Assembly: GCF_001704415.2 (NCBI RefSeq)
Contig: NC_030826.1
Span: forward strand, 58,857,362-58,921,361
Direction of reading: 5' to 3'
DNA: 64,000 nucleotides
DNA from: Capra hircus
Lineage: Eukaryota; Chordata; Mammalia; Artiodactyla; Bovidae
How positions within the stretch are numbered: position 1 is the stretch's first letter; the number at the start of each line of letters is the position of its first letter. Below are positions 33,459-44,497 of this stretch, one piece after another. Below the pieces are notes generated by a model, which saw only the letters and a list, made by a program, of their open reading frames with translations, was not told where the DNA came from and made no database searches. The position numbers were made by a program, and so were the translations under genes.

Positions 33459-33665
33459 GGGCTTCCCAGGTGGTTCAGTGGTAAAGAACCTGCCTGCCGT
33501 GCGGGAGATGCAGGTTCGATTCCTGGGTCTGGAAGATCCCCCTGAAGACGGAAATGATGATACCCCACTCCAGTATTCTTGCCTGGGAAATCCCATGGAT
33601 AGAGGAGCTGGTCAGGCTACAGTCCATGGGGTCATTTAGTTATGAGTGAGCAGCTAAACAATAAC
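33459..33665 (+). mobile_element. Bov-tA SINE
   Basis: Head 'gggcttcccaggtggttcag' with 'gcaggttcgattcctgggtc' (good box B), then 'ccccactccagtattcttgc' and a decayed end in an (aacaata)-rich tail. Confidence 0.94.
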
Positions 33666-33865
33666 AATAAAACAATGACAATATGTAAGTGAGAATCAGA
33701 GCGTAGGATAGATGCTGTCAGTAAAGCGGACAGATTCAGCCGTGTAGGATGCCCAGTTACATTTGAAATTCAGATAAGAAGCAAAGACTTTTATTAGCAT
33801 GACTCATGCAATATTAGGACAGTATTTATTATATTAAAATTACTCATTGTTTATCTGAAACTCAG

Positions 33866-34075
33866 GAAAAGCTTTCTTAGCTCAGGGGTAAAGAATCTGC
33901 CTGCAATACAGGAGACTTTGCTTTGAGCCCTGGGTCAGGAAGACCCCCTGGAGAAGGGAATGGAAACTCACTCCAGTATTCTTGCTTGAAAAATTACATG
34001 AACAGAGGAGCCTGGTGGGCTACAGCCCGTGGGGTTGCAAAGAGTTGGACGTGACTGAGTGACTGACACTACCAC
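33866..34075 (+). mobile_element. Bov-tA SINE with perfect 14-bp target duplication
   Basis: Head 'cttagctcaggggtaaagaa', body 'ggaggagcctgg'-type sequence in 'cagaggagcctggtgggcta', end 'gttggacgtgactgagtgac'. The identical 14-mer 'tatctgaaactcag' at 33852-33865 and 34076-34089 defines both ends. Confidence 0.96.
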
Positions 34076-34131
34076 TATCTGAAACTCAGACATAACTGAG
34101 CAACTTGTATTTTATTTGACATTCCTATCAA

Positions 34132-34573
34132 TGTATTAAAAAGCAGAGACATCACTTTGCCAACAAAGGTCCGTGTAGTCAAAGTTATGGTTTTTCCAGT
34201 GGTCACGTATGGATGTGAGCAGTGGACTCTAAAAAAAGACTGAGTGCTGAAGCATTGCCTTCAGATCTTGGTGTTGGAGAAGAAGCTCAAACCAGTCAAC
34301 CCTAAAGAAAGTCAGCCCTGAATATTCACTGCCAGGACTGATGCGGAAGCTCACACTCTAATACTTTGGCCATCTGATGCAAAGGGCTGGCTCACTGGAA
34401 AAGACCCTGATGCAGGAGGAGAAGGCTGTGACAGAGGCTGATACTGTTGGATGGCATCATCGACTCAATGGGCATGAGTCTGAGCAAACTCAGGGAAATA
34501 GTGAAGGACAGGGAGGCCTGGCGTGCTGCAACACATGGAGTTGCAGAGAGCTGGACACGATTGAACAACAACA
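34132..34573 (+). mobile_element. 5'-truncated BovB LINE with 9-bp duplication
   Basis: Begins at 'attaaaaagcagagacatca' within the C-terminal coding region and ends at 'gctggacacgattgaacaac'. The direct repeat 'atcaatgta' at 34127-34135 and 34574-34582 flanks it. Frames are broken (for example TGA in 'aaaagactgagtgctgaag'). Confidence 0.92.
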
Positions 34574-34582
34574 ATCAATGTA

Positions 34583-35196
34583 GAAATTGTTCAAAAATGA
34601 CAGAAATAAGGACCTCAAGATACAGAAACAGGAGAAGCCATGGTTTGCTTGTAGAAATTTGAGATGGCTCAGACTTTCAAGGAGGGTGTCACGTGAATAT
34701 GCCTGATTATAGAGAGTGAACCAGATAACTAAGGTGCTTGAAAGCCGTGCAGATAGATTTACATTTGAAGGAGAAAAATGCACACCTCTACAGAAAAGCA
34801 CCTTCGCTCACCTCCTGTTCTAACTGCCCACCATCTCTCTCGGGTTTTTCCCTTGTATGAACAGCCTCCCTGTACCCTCCTAGGCCCGCATCTGCACCTG
34901 TACGTGATACTGGTGATATTTTGGCAGTTGTTCACGATCTGCCAAGTTGCCTATTGTGATGATTAGCTCTCTGTTACTGCTTGGTCCACGTTAGAATTCC
35001 CTGTCCTTAGAAACTTAAAAAAAAAAAAAAAAGTGAATTTTTACCTGCTTCAAAGTTTGTTGCCCTTCCTAATCTGCGGGTGAAATCTAGACATCCCAGC
35101 TTCCTCTTGAAGACGTCGGTCAGTTTCACTTGGCTTATCCAATGTGTGTTCTCACCGCGTTCCGACATCTCTCTTCTTCCATGATCAGGCATGCCT
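34583..35196. other. No feature recognised
   Basis: An A-run lies at 35016-35031. Short frames have no domain. No gene. Confidence 0.4.
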
Positions 35197-35302
35197 TGGG
35201 AATTACCTGGCAGTCCAGCGGTTAGGACTCTGCTTCCTCTGTCGAGGACGATCCTTTGATCCCTAATTGGAAAACAACAGCAGCAACAACAAGGGAATCA
35301 AA
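35197..35302 (+). mobile_element. tRNA-Glu SINE head, CHR-type, partial
   Basis: 'ggaattacctggcagtccag' and 'cggttaggactctgcttcct', then 'gatcctttgatccctaattg' and a (caa/cag)n tail. Only the tRNA-like head remains. Confidence 0.75.
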
Positions 35303-35649
35303 TATGTGTTTATGCTCTCTGCCCACCGTCCTCACTCCTTTCCTCCGCGTTTTCTCCAGGTTAGGAGTTGCTCTCTTTCTCTCCCCAGGAAGCCCAGATT
35401 CATCCTTAATTCAAGAATCAGTTCCTCCTTCCTTAAGAAATCAGTTTCACCTTCGCAAACCAAAGACTCTGTTGATCAACCAGAACTACTCCAGTTCTGT
35501 TTTGAATTCTCTTAGAAACCGAGGTTTGAAGCAGTATTCCAACTGCTTGCTTATAATCTCTCTTAACATTTCTTCCTTGTTTCATGGGCATAATTTTTAT
35601 CTTTCTAACTAAACTATAATATTCTTAACCACAGGAGAGAGCTTATAAA

Positions 35650-35740
35650 AATATTTTTATATCTCCCATGGTGCCTGCCATGCTCCTGGGCATATAGCAA
35701 ATGATCAAGAAATACTTTTTGGTTTTAATTGAATTAGCAT
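35650..35740 (+). repeat. L2 3' end relic
   Basis: 'cccatggtgcctgccatgct', 'ctgggcatatagcaaatgat' and 'caagaaatac' follow the L2 3' end. Confidence 0.45.
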
Positions 35741-35964
35741 CAGGGAAAACAATTTAGAAAATAGTATATAATTCATATCAAATGTTTGAAACTTTCTGAT
35801 GGAAATTTGTAAGAAACCTGTTTTGAAGGTTAACCCTTCTGACTTGGAGTTTTCTTACAAGTCAAAATGCTAAAAAAAAAAATCTCTGAATATCTTTATG
35901 GGATATGGTATTTAAGGGTCATTGTTTGATTACCCTCAGTCTAAGCAACTAAAATGATGATCAT

Positions 35965-36130
35965 AACCAATCACTGTCTCGGGTATCAACTATATTCTGG
36001 ACATGGTGTCCAGCAGTTTGAAATTTATCATCTCATTTAATCCACATATGTGATATATACAGTAATTTTTCCCTTTTTCTTTTAAATAAGGGAATTGAGG
36101 ATGAGAAAGGTAAAATAAAAGATAATCGAG
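35965..36130 (-). repeat. MIR relic
   Basis: 'catctcatttaatccacata' and 'aagggaattgaggatgagaa' fit the reverse complement of MIR. Confidence 0.5.
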
Positions 36131-36147
36131 AAACAACTGTGCTAGGG

Positions 36148-36400
36148 TTTTTTTTTTTAAGACTTACTGACTTTTTTCTGGCTGTGCTGGGTCTTTGCTG
36201 CGTGCGGGCTTTCTCTAGCGGTGGCGGGTGGGGTTCCTCCCTTGCTGTGGCGCACAGTGTCTGGGCACGTGGGTGTCAGCAGTTGCGTCTCATGGGCTTT
36301 AGTTGCACCGCAGCATGTGGGATGTTCCTGGACCAGGGACTGGACCTGTGTCTCCTGCCTTGACAGGCAGATTCTTTACCACTGAGCTCCAGGGAAGCCC
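36148..36400 (-). mobile_element. CHR-type tRNA-Glu SINE
   Basis: T-run, then 'ctggctgtgctgggtctttg', 'gcgggctttctctagcggtg', 'agttgcaccgcagcatgtgg', 'ctggaccagggactggacct' and 'ccactgagctccagggaagc'. Full length in reverse. Confidence 0.93.
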
Positions 36401-38770
36401 TGCACTGGGTTTAAACTGAGGTTGAATGGAAAGGCTTAAAGTGGATGAGCAAGGGAAAGGAAAGTCACCCCCGACTCCTATCTGCTCTTTTGTCAAAGGC
36501 CAGGAGGGGAAACCAAGACTGCCTGAGCGCAAGAGCTCTTCCGCAGGAGACTTCTCACCAATTATTTTCCATCAATCAAGCCCTGACATCGTTCATTTAT
36601 CCCTTGCTGTTTTTTTTGTTTTCTTCTTGTTTCCACTGCTTATTTTATTTTATTTTTTTTCAGATTTCTTTCTCTTGCTTAAATGTCATAGCAGCATACT
36701 AACTGGTCTGACCATCTTCAACCTCTTTCTAGTCAGTATACCAATATATTCTGTAAAGAATTGTCATATAGAAGATAATCCTTAACTTGATATATTATTG
36801 TTAAAAGGAAAAAAAAAAAAACTTCAGTGACTTCCACTGAAAAGTAGTGAAAAACTGAGATATAATGGTATCAGATTTCTTTAGATTTCTGTATGTGCAA
36901 TCTTCTAATAGGACATGCTTTTTTGGGGTGGTGTTCATATCTGATAACTTTTTATGTTTCATTTCCCAGATAATTTAGTACACTGGCTGTAGTTAGTAGA
37001 TGCTCATAAATACTGACCAGAACAACTCAGAACAACTCAGTAAAAGCTGACCGGAACAAGATCAAAAATCTATGATGAATTTTGTTATTACAATACTGCT
37101 ACTTCCTCATTACTAAACTGCAGCTGTTCAGATTGCTAGTCATATAAGCTGGTGGTCCAATTAGAAAAGAATGTTTGCATCAAAATTATTTATACATTCC
37201 CGATTGTTTTAAATGAACCTATTTGAGATTCATGAATATCCTCAGGGATTCAAGATAACTAATAATTCTTCTGAAAGCCTGTTGAAAATGACCACTTAAT
37301 ACTTATTTATTGCATACTTTTCTTCACTTTCTTTCAGCCTCTACTTCTGATTTTCCCAGTAATGGCTATGACCTCTAAATAAGGAAAAGAAAAGAACCCT
37401 GAAGAAGAAGGATATTGATCTTTTGGAAATTCCCAATTTTAAATGAAAATCAAAGGGAAAAAAATATATAAACTAAGGACTTGGTAATTTCACACCAGGA
37501 AGATAATTTCACTCACATGCTTACTCATTCAGAGAATGAAGATATTCCATGGTGGAACCCAATTCTACCATGATTATAAGCATCAACATTTGGTATTCCA
37601 TTCAGCCCCAAAATAAAATTCAAATTTTGCAACACTTCATTTAGCAGAATATTAATCCCCTGAGCTTGGAAAGGGGAGCCAGTGTGAACAAAGCTTCACA
37701 GGGCCAATCAAGTGAAAAACGCGCGCACACCCATATACATACACACGCCTGTGCACGCACACGTGAAAGGAAACGGCTTTGAATGGCTACAGAAGTGCCC
37801 AGGTCTATGCTTAGAAGTTTGTCTGGTTTTTTGGCCCCTGATCTACTTGCTCAGAATAGACCAGGACACAGGGCATGTTAGGATGAATAATTATTTAATC
37901 AAATAATTGCTCCATGCCTCCAACACCACTCCTTTAAGAACTGAGATGGAAAAAAAAAAAAAAAAAAGACTAGCAAATATGTAAATTGGAACTGATTAGG
38001 GGATTAAGTTTCACTAAAAAAAAAAATTAAAAATTGGAATAAAAACAGCTTGCAAATCCCTGTAAGCCAAGACCTGTCTCTGAATTACAACACCAGCGCC
38101 TGTCGGCTGTGATAATTTCACTTCATTAAGTTCCAGATATAAATAGAGAGGCTTTTTTTTCCATCCACCAGTTTAAATAAGCATGGACTGAAAACACAGG
38201 GGTTATTTATCCACTCAGCTGTTTGGTATTGGGTCTTTGGTCTTGCTTCATTGTTGCATTAGAAATTTTCAAACACCTATATCCTGAAGCCAGGGACAAT
38301 TCACCTCTGTAGAAACCATTTTAAAGCTATTGTTTCCATGGCCAAAAATACTAAAAGAGTAAAACTCATCAAGTATGCTACCTCCTGAAACGCAAAACAG
38401 ACGTGTGGATGCAGCGTATAGAGAATGCAGAGAAATTAATAAGAGAACTTTAACGCTAAATGCCAGTGCTTTGGTCCTAGTACCAGGTCACTTTATACAG
38501 AAAGATAATATAAGATACGTTATTTCTCCCGTATGTTTAAAGGTTCATACTCAGAGCTTTTTGTTTTTTTCATAAGTCAGTGGTTCTCATGGTGTAGATT
38601 TTTCAGATTATGTATAATTCAGTTCCTTCAAATTAACTGCAATTTTTGTCACCTGAAACTTTTGAAGAATAAAATTTATTACATGTAATACCACTAATTC
38701 TAATCTTAAAAATAAAGCCTAGAACAAAATGCAAACCAATTGACTTAGAACAGCAAAAAAGCAAACTCTT
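36401..38770. other. AT-rich unassigned DNA
   Basis: Holds T-rich 36600-36665, A-runs near 36809-36822 and 37948-37968, a decayed (CA)n at 37722-37762, and a short 'cagaacaact' tandem at 37019-37038. The frame at 36426-36785 reads Phe-rich T-tracts. No gene is supported. Confidence 0.45.
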
Positions 38771-38774
38771 TATA

Positions 38775-38990
38775 GTTTAAGGCCAGGATCAACAAATTTT
38801 TCTGTAACAGGAAAAATCAAGGTATTATGTTGGTGCTTCTATAACCATTTACAATGTAACCCTTTTTAAAATGTAGAAGCTTTTCTTAGCATTACAGGCC
38901 TTATTAAAATGGCGGGGGGCATACTGGATTTGGAGAGAGGGCATAATTGGCCCATCTGGTTTAAGAGCCACAAAATATTGGTGCTTTACC
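38775..38990 (+). mobile_element. Possible hAT-type MER fossil
   Basis: 'caacaaatttttctgtaaca', 'ggccttattaaaatggcggg' and 'gggcataattggcccatctg' are in the order expected of a CAGGGGTCGGCAAAC-type hAT relic, but divergence is high. Confidence 0.3.
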
Positions 38991-40789
38991 TTTTTCTATA
39001 CCATTTATCATTTTTTCCTAGGTTCAAATCTAGCTGCTGATGAGTGTGGACATTAAATGAGTTTCAGTCAGGACAGTTTATCTCAGAAAACTGAAGTTAA
39101 AAACATTTTAAGTCTTAAGCAAAAAAATGGCTTTGCAAGGTCTTGAGCTAATGTCAGTGGGCATCTGTCCACATACTAACATGGGCTGACATCTCTTGGT
39201 ACCAACACCCATGACTGATCAGGTGGGACAATTAGTGCTGCTGGGCCACGATGCCGGGGTGAGTGACACAACGGGCCTGGGGTCAACACGGCCACGTGAC
39301 GTCTGAGCCGTGCTGGAGGCTCGGAGGTGGCCGGGGTCTGGCCTGACCTGTGCTTGAGTTAAGGCAGTTGCTTCTGTAAACCCTTTATTGTATTAGCCGT
39401 GGTTTAGAAGACAGTTTCAAGAGACCGACACCCAAGGAGAAGGTGATTCAGGAGATTGTCTGGGAGATCCTCAGCTTAATGAGTTCTGTTTCATTCCGGT
39501 CCATGGTTAATGCTCGCCCAGCCCTACATACACTGAAAAGAAGGCAGACGTCCCCTGAACTGGCTTCACGTCGCTTTCCTGTTATCACTAATGCCTCAAT
39601 AGCTGAGGGGAAGAAAACTCGGAGCAGACTTAACTCCCAGCTCTGTCCAAGCTTTACTAGATAAAAGTGAGGATCAGCTTTGTTCTGAATCACCAGTGGT
39701 CAGGGAATTGCAAGAAGGTTGCATCAAGGTCTGAAAACAGAGCTCACATAGGCAGCTGCAGAATATATCCTTTAAATGTCGAACGAAGAATGAGCCTCCC
39801 CTAGGAAGATGGGGAGCTGGAAGCTCACAGTCTACATGATACCATCGTCAACTTCCTTCAAAATGCACCAGTAGGGAATAAACATTGATTTATTTTAAAT
39901 AAGCCATCCTTCCAGAACCTTTCTTGAGGATTTAAGGATGGTCATTGAGACAAAAATCCTTTGTATCTGGCTGTATCTTTGGTGAAGTATGTATTACATC
40001 CTGAATGCCTCGGTTCTCAGTGTTGTGTTTGATTAAGTTTTCTAATAATTTGTAAAGGGATTAACTAAACCTGAAAGCGGTTGTAATCAATAATTTCATA
40101 CTTGTAGGAAGACAGTGCTTCCTGGTTATTCGCAGACACCATCCAGAGGGCATTATTGCTGAGTGACGTGATCGGAGGGTGGGAAGGAGAAACAGACGAG
40201 AAATAAAATATCAAATTCCACTCCCTCCTATTCTCTCTCCTACAACAATCACGCACCACAAACTCATGATTTTAGCAATTTCTCTCTCAATGCGTCGACC
40301 CTGAGAACTCTGCTAGACTTGCTTGAGTTTGAGATCCCTGAGTTAAGAACACAACGTTCATTTAGGTGGCAGCAACTGGAAAGTGTGCACGTTTCCATAG
40401 AGACGGGTAAGCCATTTCCTCTCCTACATTATGAGCACAGGCCTTTCCACCAACTCTGATTTCCGTCCCGTCACCCAAGGGTTTGGTGAGATTGGGGAGT
40501 TTGAACCGAGGGTCTGGCAGGGCTCCAGGCAGAACAATAAAAAAAAGGCATAAATCATGGGGAGAAGAGGTTGACACTGGCAGGAGGTGCGAAGGCAGAG
40601 GGTTGAAATAAGGCCGCCTCTGCACGTCTGTGGAACACAGAGCGTGCTTAAACTGGGAGATAGCACCTCACTGGGAGCGTGTGGACAGTAAGGATGTCAG
40701 TGGGGGCGAGGCTGCTAAGTGGTCGTAGCCCAGTGACACTGGGCTTTCATAGAAAACTCCGGATCCCCAGTTTTCCTATTCAAGATGTT
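38991..40789. other. No gene recognised
   Basis: Mixed composition with a modest CpG cluster at 39240-39340. Short frames at 39443-39693 and 40362-40666 have no domain and no splice-flanked context. Confidence 0.4.
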
Positions 40790-41016
40790 ATTGACTTGCT
40801 TACTCAGTGGCTGCTTTTGTTTTTGACGTGCTGGGTGTTCATTGCATTGCATGGGCTTTTTCTAGTTGCAGCGAATGGACTCTAGAGCACCGGCTCAGTA
40901 GTTGCCGCTGTGAGCTTAGTTGCCCCGAGGCATCTTAGTTCCCAAAAAGAGACTGAACCCACTTCCCCTGCATTGGAAGGCAAACTCTCAGCCTCTGGGC
41001 CACCAGGGAATTCCTT
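40790..41016 (-). mobile_element. CHR-type tRNA-Glu SINE, diverged
   Basis: 'gcatgggctttttctagttg', 'ccggctcagtagttgccgct', 'gagcttagttgccccgaggc' and 'ctctgggccaccagggaatt'. Reverse complement, with a T-rich 3' end. Confidence 0.88.
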
Positions 41017-41750
41017 CATTGGTTGCTTTATTCATCTGTTCTGTAACTCTTACCATTGCTAAGTGCAAGGCATCATTTCGGATCATGGAGTTGGGGTAGG
41101 GAGGTGAGGGGCACGCAGCATCCCTTTTAGACATAAATTGTACCGTGAAAGAGAGCGGCAGGATGGCACATGCCTGAAGAGAATCAGGATGTGAGCAGAT
41201 GCTAATGAAAGCCAGGAGCCTCCCAATGAAGGGTTCTGAAAACAGGTGTGGGTTCATATTTTGCAATGGCGGGGACACGTAAGCTGTGTGTATTCCCGGA
41301 AGGAGTGATTGGGCTGTGAAATTAATGGGCTTCGGAAGTAGAGCCTCCAAGAGGGAGACTCCAGATGCACCAAGGGGCACCAGGCCAATTAGCTGGCAGT
41401 GGGGACACTCACCTTGCCTGACTCCACAGAGTCTGGAACCCCGGCTGTAGCTTCTTGTTCTGGTTTCTGCTGTATCCATACACGAACAGGCTGTCACACA
41501 CCTGCTTAGAGTGAACACAGGCGGACTGCGCCAACTCAAAGGAAGGGAAGTGGACAGTCTTCCTGGTGTTATACATGAAGATACATAGATCTTCAAGATA
41601 GATAGGCTATGTAACTTTTTGAATTATTTAGGATTTGAATAATCAGCAACTACTTTTTAGATGATCACCTCACTTAATAAAGAACTTCCCTTAGTGTTCT
41701 GGTTAAGATCTAGGCTCAGGTTTCACACAAAAATAAACTAAAATCTGTGA
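41017..41750. other. Unassigned; long minus-strand frame rejected
   Basis: A 202-residue minus-strand open frame (40988-41596) crosses this stretch, but its C-terminus lies in the CHR SINE and it has no domain. 'gctaagtgcaaggcatc' near 41057 may be a worn L2 fragment. Confidence 0.35.
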
Positions 41751-41880
41751 AGAAGAATGGAGTAGGAAATCGCAACCTGCTCCAGTATTCTTTCCTGGAG
41801 AATCCCATGGACAGAGGAGTCTGGTGGGCTTCGGTCCGTGGGGTCGCGAAGAGTCGGGCACAGCTGAGTGACTAAGCACA
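41751..41880 (+). mobile_element. BOV-A monomer
   Basis: 'ggaaatcgcaacctgctcca' through 'cccatggacagaggagtctg' to 'gtcgggcacagctgagtgac'. No tRNA-like head. Confidence 0.92.
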
Positions 41881-41910
41881 TGAAGAAGAAATGTAAAGTG
41901 AAAGCAATGT

Positions 41911-42010
41911 TCTTTCCCTTCCTTTCCTCCCTTCCTCCTTCCTCTCCCCTTTCCTTTGTTCATTCACGGTTTCCTCTTTTTCTTTCTTCCTTTCTTTCTC
42001 TCCTTCTTTT
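41911..42010 (+). repeat. CT-rich low-complexity tract
   Basis: (ttcc)n and (ctttc)n pyrimidine-rich sequence with a short interruption at about 41958-41970. Confidence 0.85.
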
Positions 42011-42365
42011 GAGACTGTTGCTAATTCGGGGACCTGGAGAGTTTAAAGAAAGGAGGGGTACAAATTAATCTGCTAGTGGGGAGAAAGGCTTATTAAGTTC
42101 CTGAGTATCTCATCAAATGCTCTAATCTTCCATGAACATGACATCCGGAATTCTTGAGACGAGACAAATGCTGCCTGCACCGTCACTGGTGCTCTCTAAC
42201 CAAAGCGGGGGTACTGCTCAGGGTTAGTACAGGAAAGCGTACAGGCCACTCACGCTGCAGGTGGGAACCATGAGGTTTTTAGAGCTGCTTAGGGAGCCTC
42301 TGGAAAGACTTTCCAACTAGACCATAATCCTTTTATTCATGTCTCTTTGCTTATCTTTATTATGC
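42011..42365. other. No feature recognised
   Basis: No repeat or gene identified. Confidence 0.4.
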
Positions 42366-42366
42366 T

Positions 42367-42427
42367 TGTGTGTGTACATGCTAAGTCACTTCAGTCGCAT
42401 CTGACTCGTTGCGACCGCATGGACTGT
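42367..42427 (-). mobile_element. Bov-tA/BOV-A 3' end fragment
   Basis: 'gctaagtcacttcagtcgca' and 'ctgactcgttgcgaccgcat', then a break at 'ggactgt'. Confidence 0.85.
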
Positions 42428-42711
42428 CTTTATCTCCCATTGTTAAGAGTTGCCATTTGCTTTGCACACTTTGGTTTGCACATGAGTTACACTGACAGAT
42501 AAAGTTCATAGTCATCCATCAGTGCACAGGGAGGTCCTGGGGGAGAAGCTGAGGCCCCCTGAAGTAGGAATCAGGACAACTGCGAGCAACTGAGTTAAAA
42601 CGCGGGGCTGACCAGCTGTGAGGCTGAGCCTAAGTAGTAGTTCAAAATCTGTATCTATCTCCATCTGTGCAATGAAGGAACCAAGGACAGGGACCAAGCC
42701 TGATTCATCTT

Positions 42712-43160
42712 GGCTGTGGTTTTTCCAGTGGTCATGTATGGACATGAGAGTTGGGCTGTGAAGAAAGCTGAGCATCGAAGAATTGATGCTTTTGTACTAT
42801 GGTGTTGGAGAAGACACTTGAGAGCCCCTTGGACTGAAAGGGGCTCCAACCAGTCCATTCCAAAGGAGATCAGTCCTGGGTGTTCACTGGAAGGACTGAT
42901 GCTGAAGCTGAAACTCCAATACTTTGGCCACCTCATGGGAAGAGTTGACTCATTGGAAAAGACCCTGATGCTGGGAGGGATTGGGGACAGGAGGAGAAGG
43001 GGACGACAGAGGATGAGACGGCTGGATGGCATCACTGACTCGATGGACGTGAGTTTGAGTAAGCTCTGGGAGTTGGTGATGGACAGGGAGGCCTGACGTG
43101 CTGCGACTCATGGGGTTGCAAAGAGTTGGACACGACTGAGCAACTGAACTGAACTGAACA
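42712..43160 (+). mobile_element. 5'-truncated BovB LINE
   Basis: From 'ggtttttccagtggtcatgt' to 'ctgaactgaactgaac'. A 128-codon frame (42710-43096) stays open across the C-terminal domain, including L-W-C-W-R-R and Y-F-G-H-L-M motifs, suggesting a fairly young copy. The reverse-transcriptase catalytic region is absent. Confidence 0.94.
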
Positions 43161-43319
43161 CGATCCTTGCCCAGTGACTTATGCACAGAAAGTGTTTAAA
43201 ACATATTCATTCAATTGAGTTAAATCCACACTCTCAGAAACTGGGCAAGTGTTTGTGTTTGTTCTTATAGACTGTAGTTATGCATGCATGTTATTTGAAT
43301 AAATTTTACCTCACTCATT

Positions 43320-43598
43320 ATGCTGAAGCTGAAACTCCAATACTTTGGCCACCGGACGCAAAGAGCTGACTCACTGGGAAAGACCCTGATGCTGGGAAAG
43401 ATTGAAGGCGGGAGGAGAAGGGGACGACAGAGGATGAGATGGTTGGATGGCATCACCGACTGACTGGGCATGGATTTGAGCAAACTCTGGGAGACAGTGG
43501 AGGACAGAGGAGCCTGGTGTGCTGCCTTGAATCGAACGGGGTCACAAAGACTTGGACACGACTTAGCGAGTAGACAACAACAACAGCAGCAGCAGATG
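43320..43598 (+). mobile_element. BovB 3' fragment, older subfamily
   Basis: 'atgctgaagctgaaactcca' to 'cttggacacgacttagcgag' with a (caa)n/(cag)n tail. The subfamily differs from 42712-43160 ('gggaaagattgaaggcggga'). Confidence 0.92.
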
Positions 43599-43607
43599 CT
43601 GAGAGCG

Positions 43608-43645
43608 CTAAAAAGAAAAGTCCGGACTAAAAAGAAAAGTCCGAG
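43608..43645 (+). repeat. 19-bp tandem duplication
   Basis: 'ctaaaaagaaaagtccgga' at 43608-43626 is immediately repeated at 43627-43645 with only the last two bases differing. Confidence 0.95.
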
Positions 43646-44193
43646 GAGAAATAATTTACTAAACTGGTCTATGCCACTGTGTAGTGTGGGGTTGATGTAA
43701 ACTTTTACACGTCAAATGTCGTCGAGTGGAATCCTGACATTCAGTAGGGTGACTGGCTAGTGGTTCGGTATCTGGACACGGCTCCCTCCTGATGTCAATG
43801 GGCAGAAACTATGCTCAGTTTCCAGAAAAGAAACATAGGCCCAGGATCGGATCGGGAGTTTATGTGGGTTGTCAGATATGTTTTGGTAGATTTTCCAAAG
43901 TGTGACCAGATTTGCTTTTGAAATATGAAATTACATTTCTTTCTCTTTTGCTGTAGTAGATTTGGATGAATAGAAACGGCAGCGTTTTTTTCTTTCTCCT
44001 CCCTTATGGATCCAGATCGTTAGCTTTATATTCCTGCTTGAGTAGCCCGACTCACTCAAGGGGATTTTTAACAACTTTGTGGGTTTTTTTTTTTTTTTTT
44101 TTTTAAAGAAAAGTTAACAGGTACCTGGAGCACATCTTCAGGCTAGGATTTTATTTAGAGTCTGGGATAAATGAGCTGGACCAGGGTGAGTTA
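43646..44193. other. No feature recognised
   Basis: A T-run of about 20 bases lies at 44085-44104. No gene. Confidence 0.4.
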
Positions 44194-44497
44194 TGGGCTT
44201 CCCTGACAGCTCAGTTGGTAAAGAATCTGCCTGCAATGCTGGAGATCCTGGTTCGATTCCTGGGTTCCGGAAGATCCGCTGGAGAAGGGATAGGCTACCC
44301 ACTCCAGCTGGTGGCTCAGCTGGTAAAGAATCCTCGCGCAATGCAGGAGACCTGGGTTTGATCCCTGGGTTGGGAAGATCCCCGGCAGGAGGGAAAGGCT
44401 CCCACTCCTGTATTCTGCCTGGAGAATTCAGGACTGTATAGCACATGGGGTCGCAAAGAGTTGGACACGACTGAGCGACTGCCACTTCACTTTGGTG
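44194..44497 (+). mobile_element. Bov-tA SINE with duplicated tRNA-like head
   Basis: First head 44194-44307 ('ggcttccctgacagctcagt', 'cctggttcgattcctgggtt') ends at 'ggctacccactccag'. A second head follows at once ('ctggtggctcagctggtaaa', 'cctgggtttgatccctgggt'), then the BOV-A body with the 'gagaattcaggactgtata' variant and end 'gttggacacgactgagcgac'. Confidence 0.94.

Noticed and set aside
40988..41596. A 202-residue minus-strand open frame
   Set aside because: Its 3' end is CHR SINE sequence, and no domain, signal or splice context is visible.
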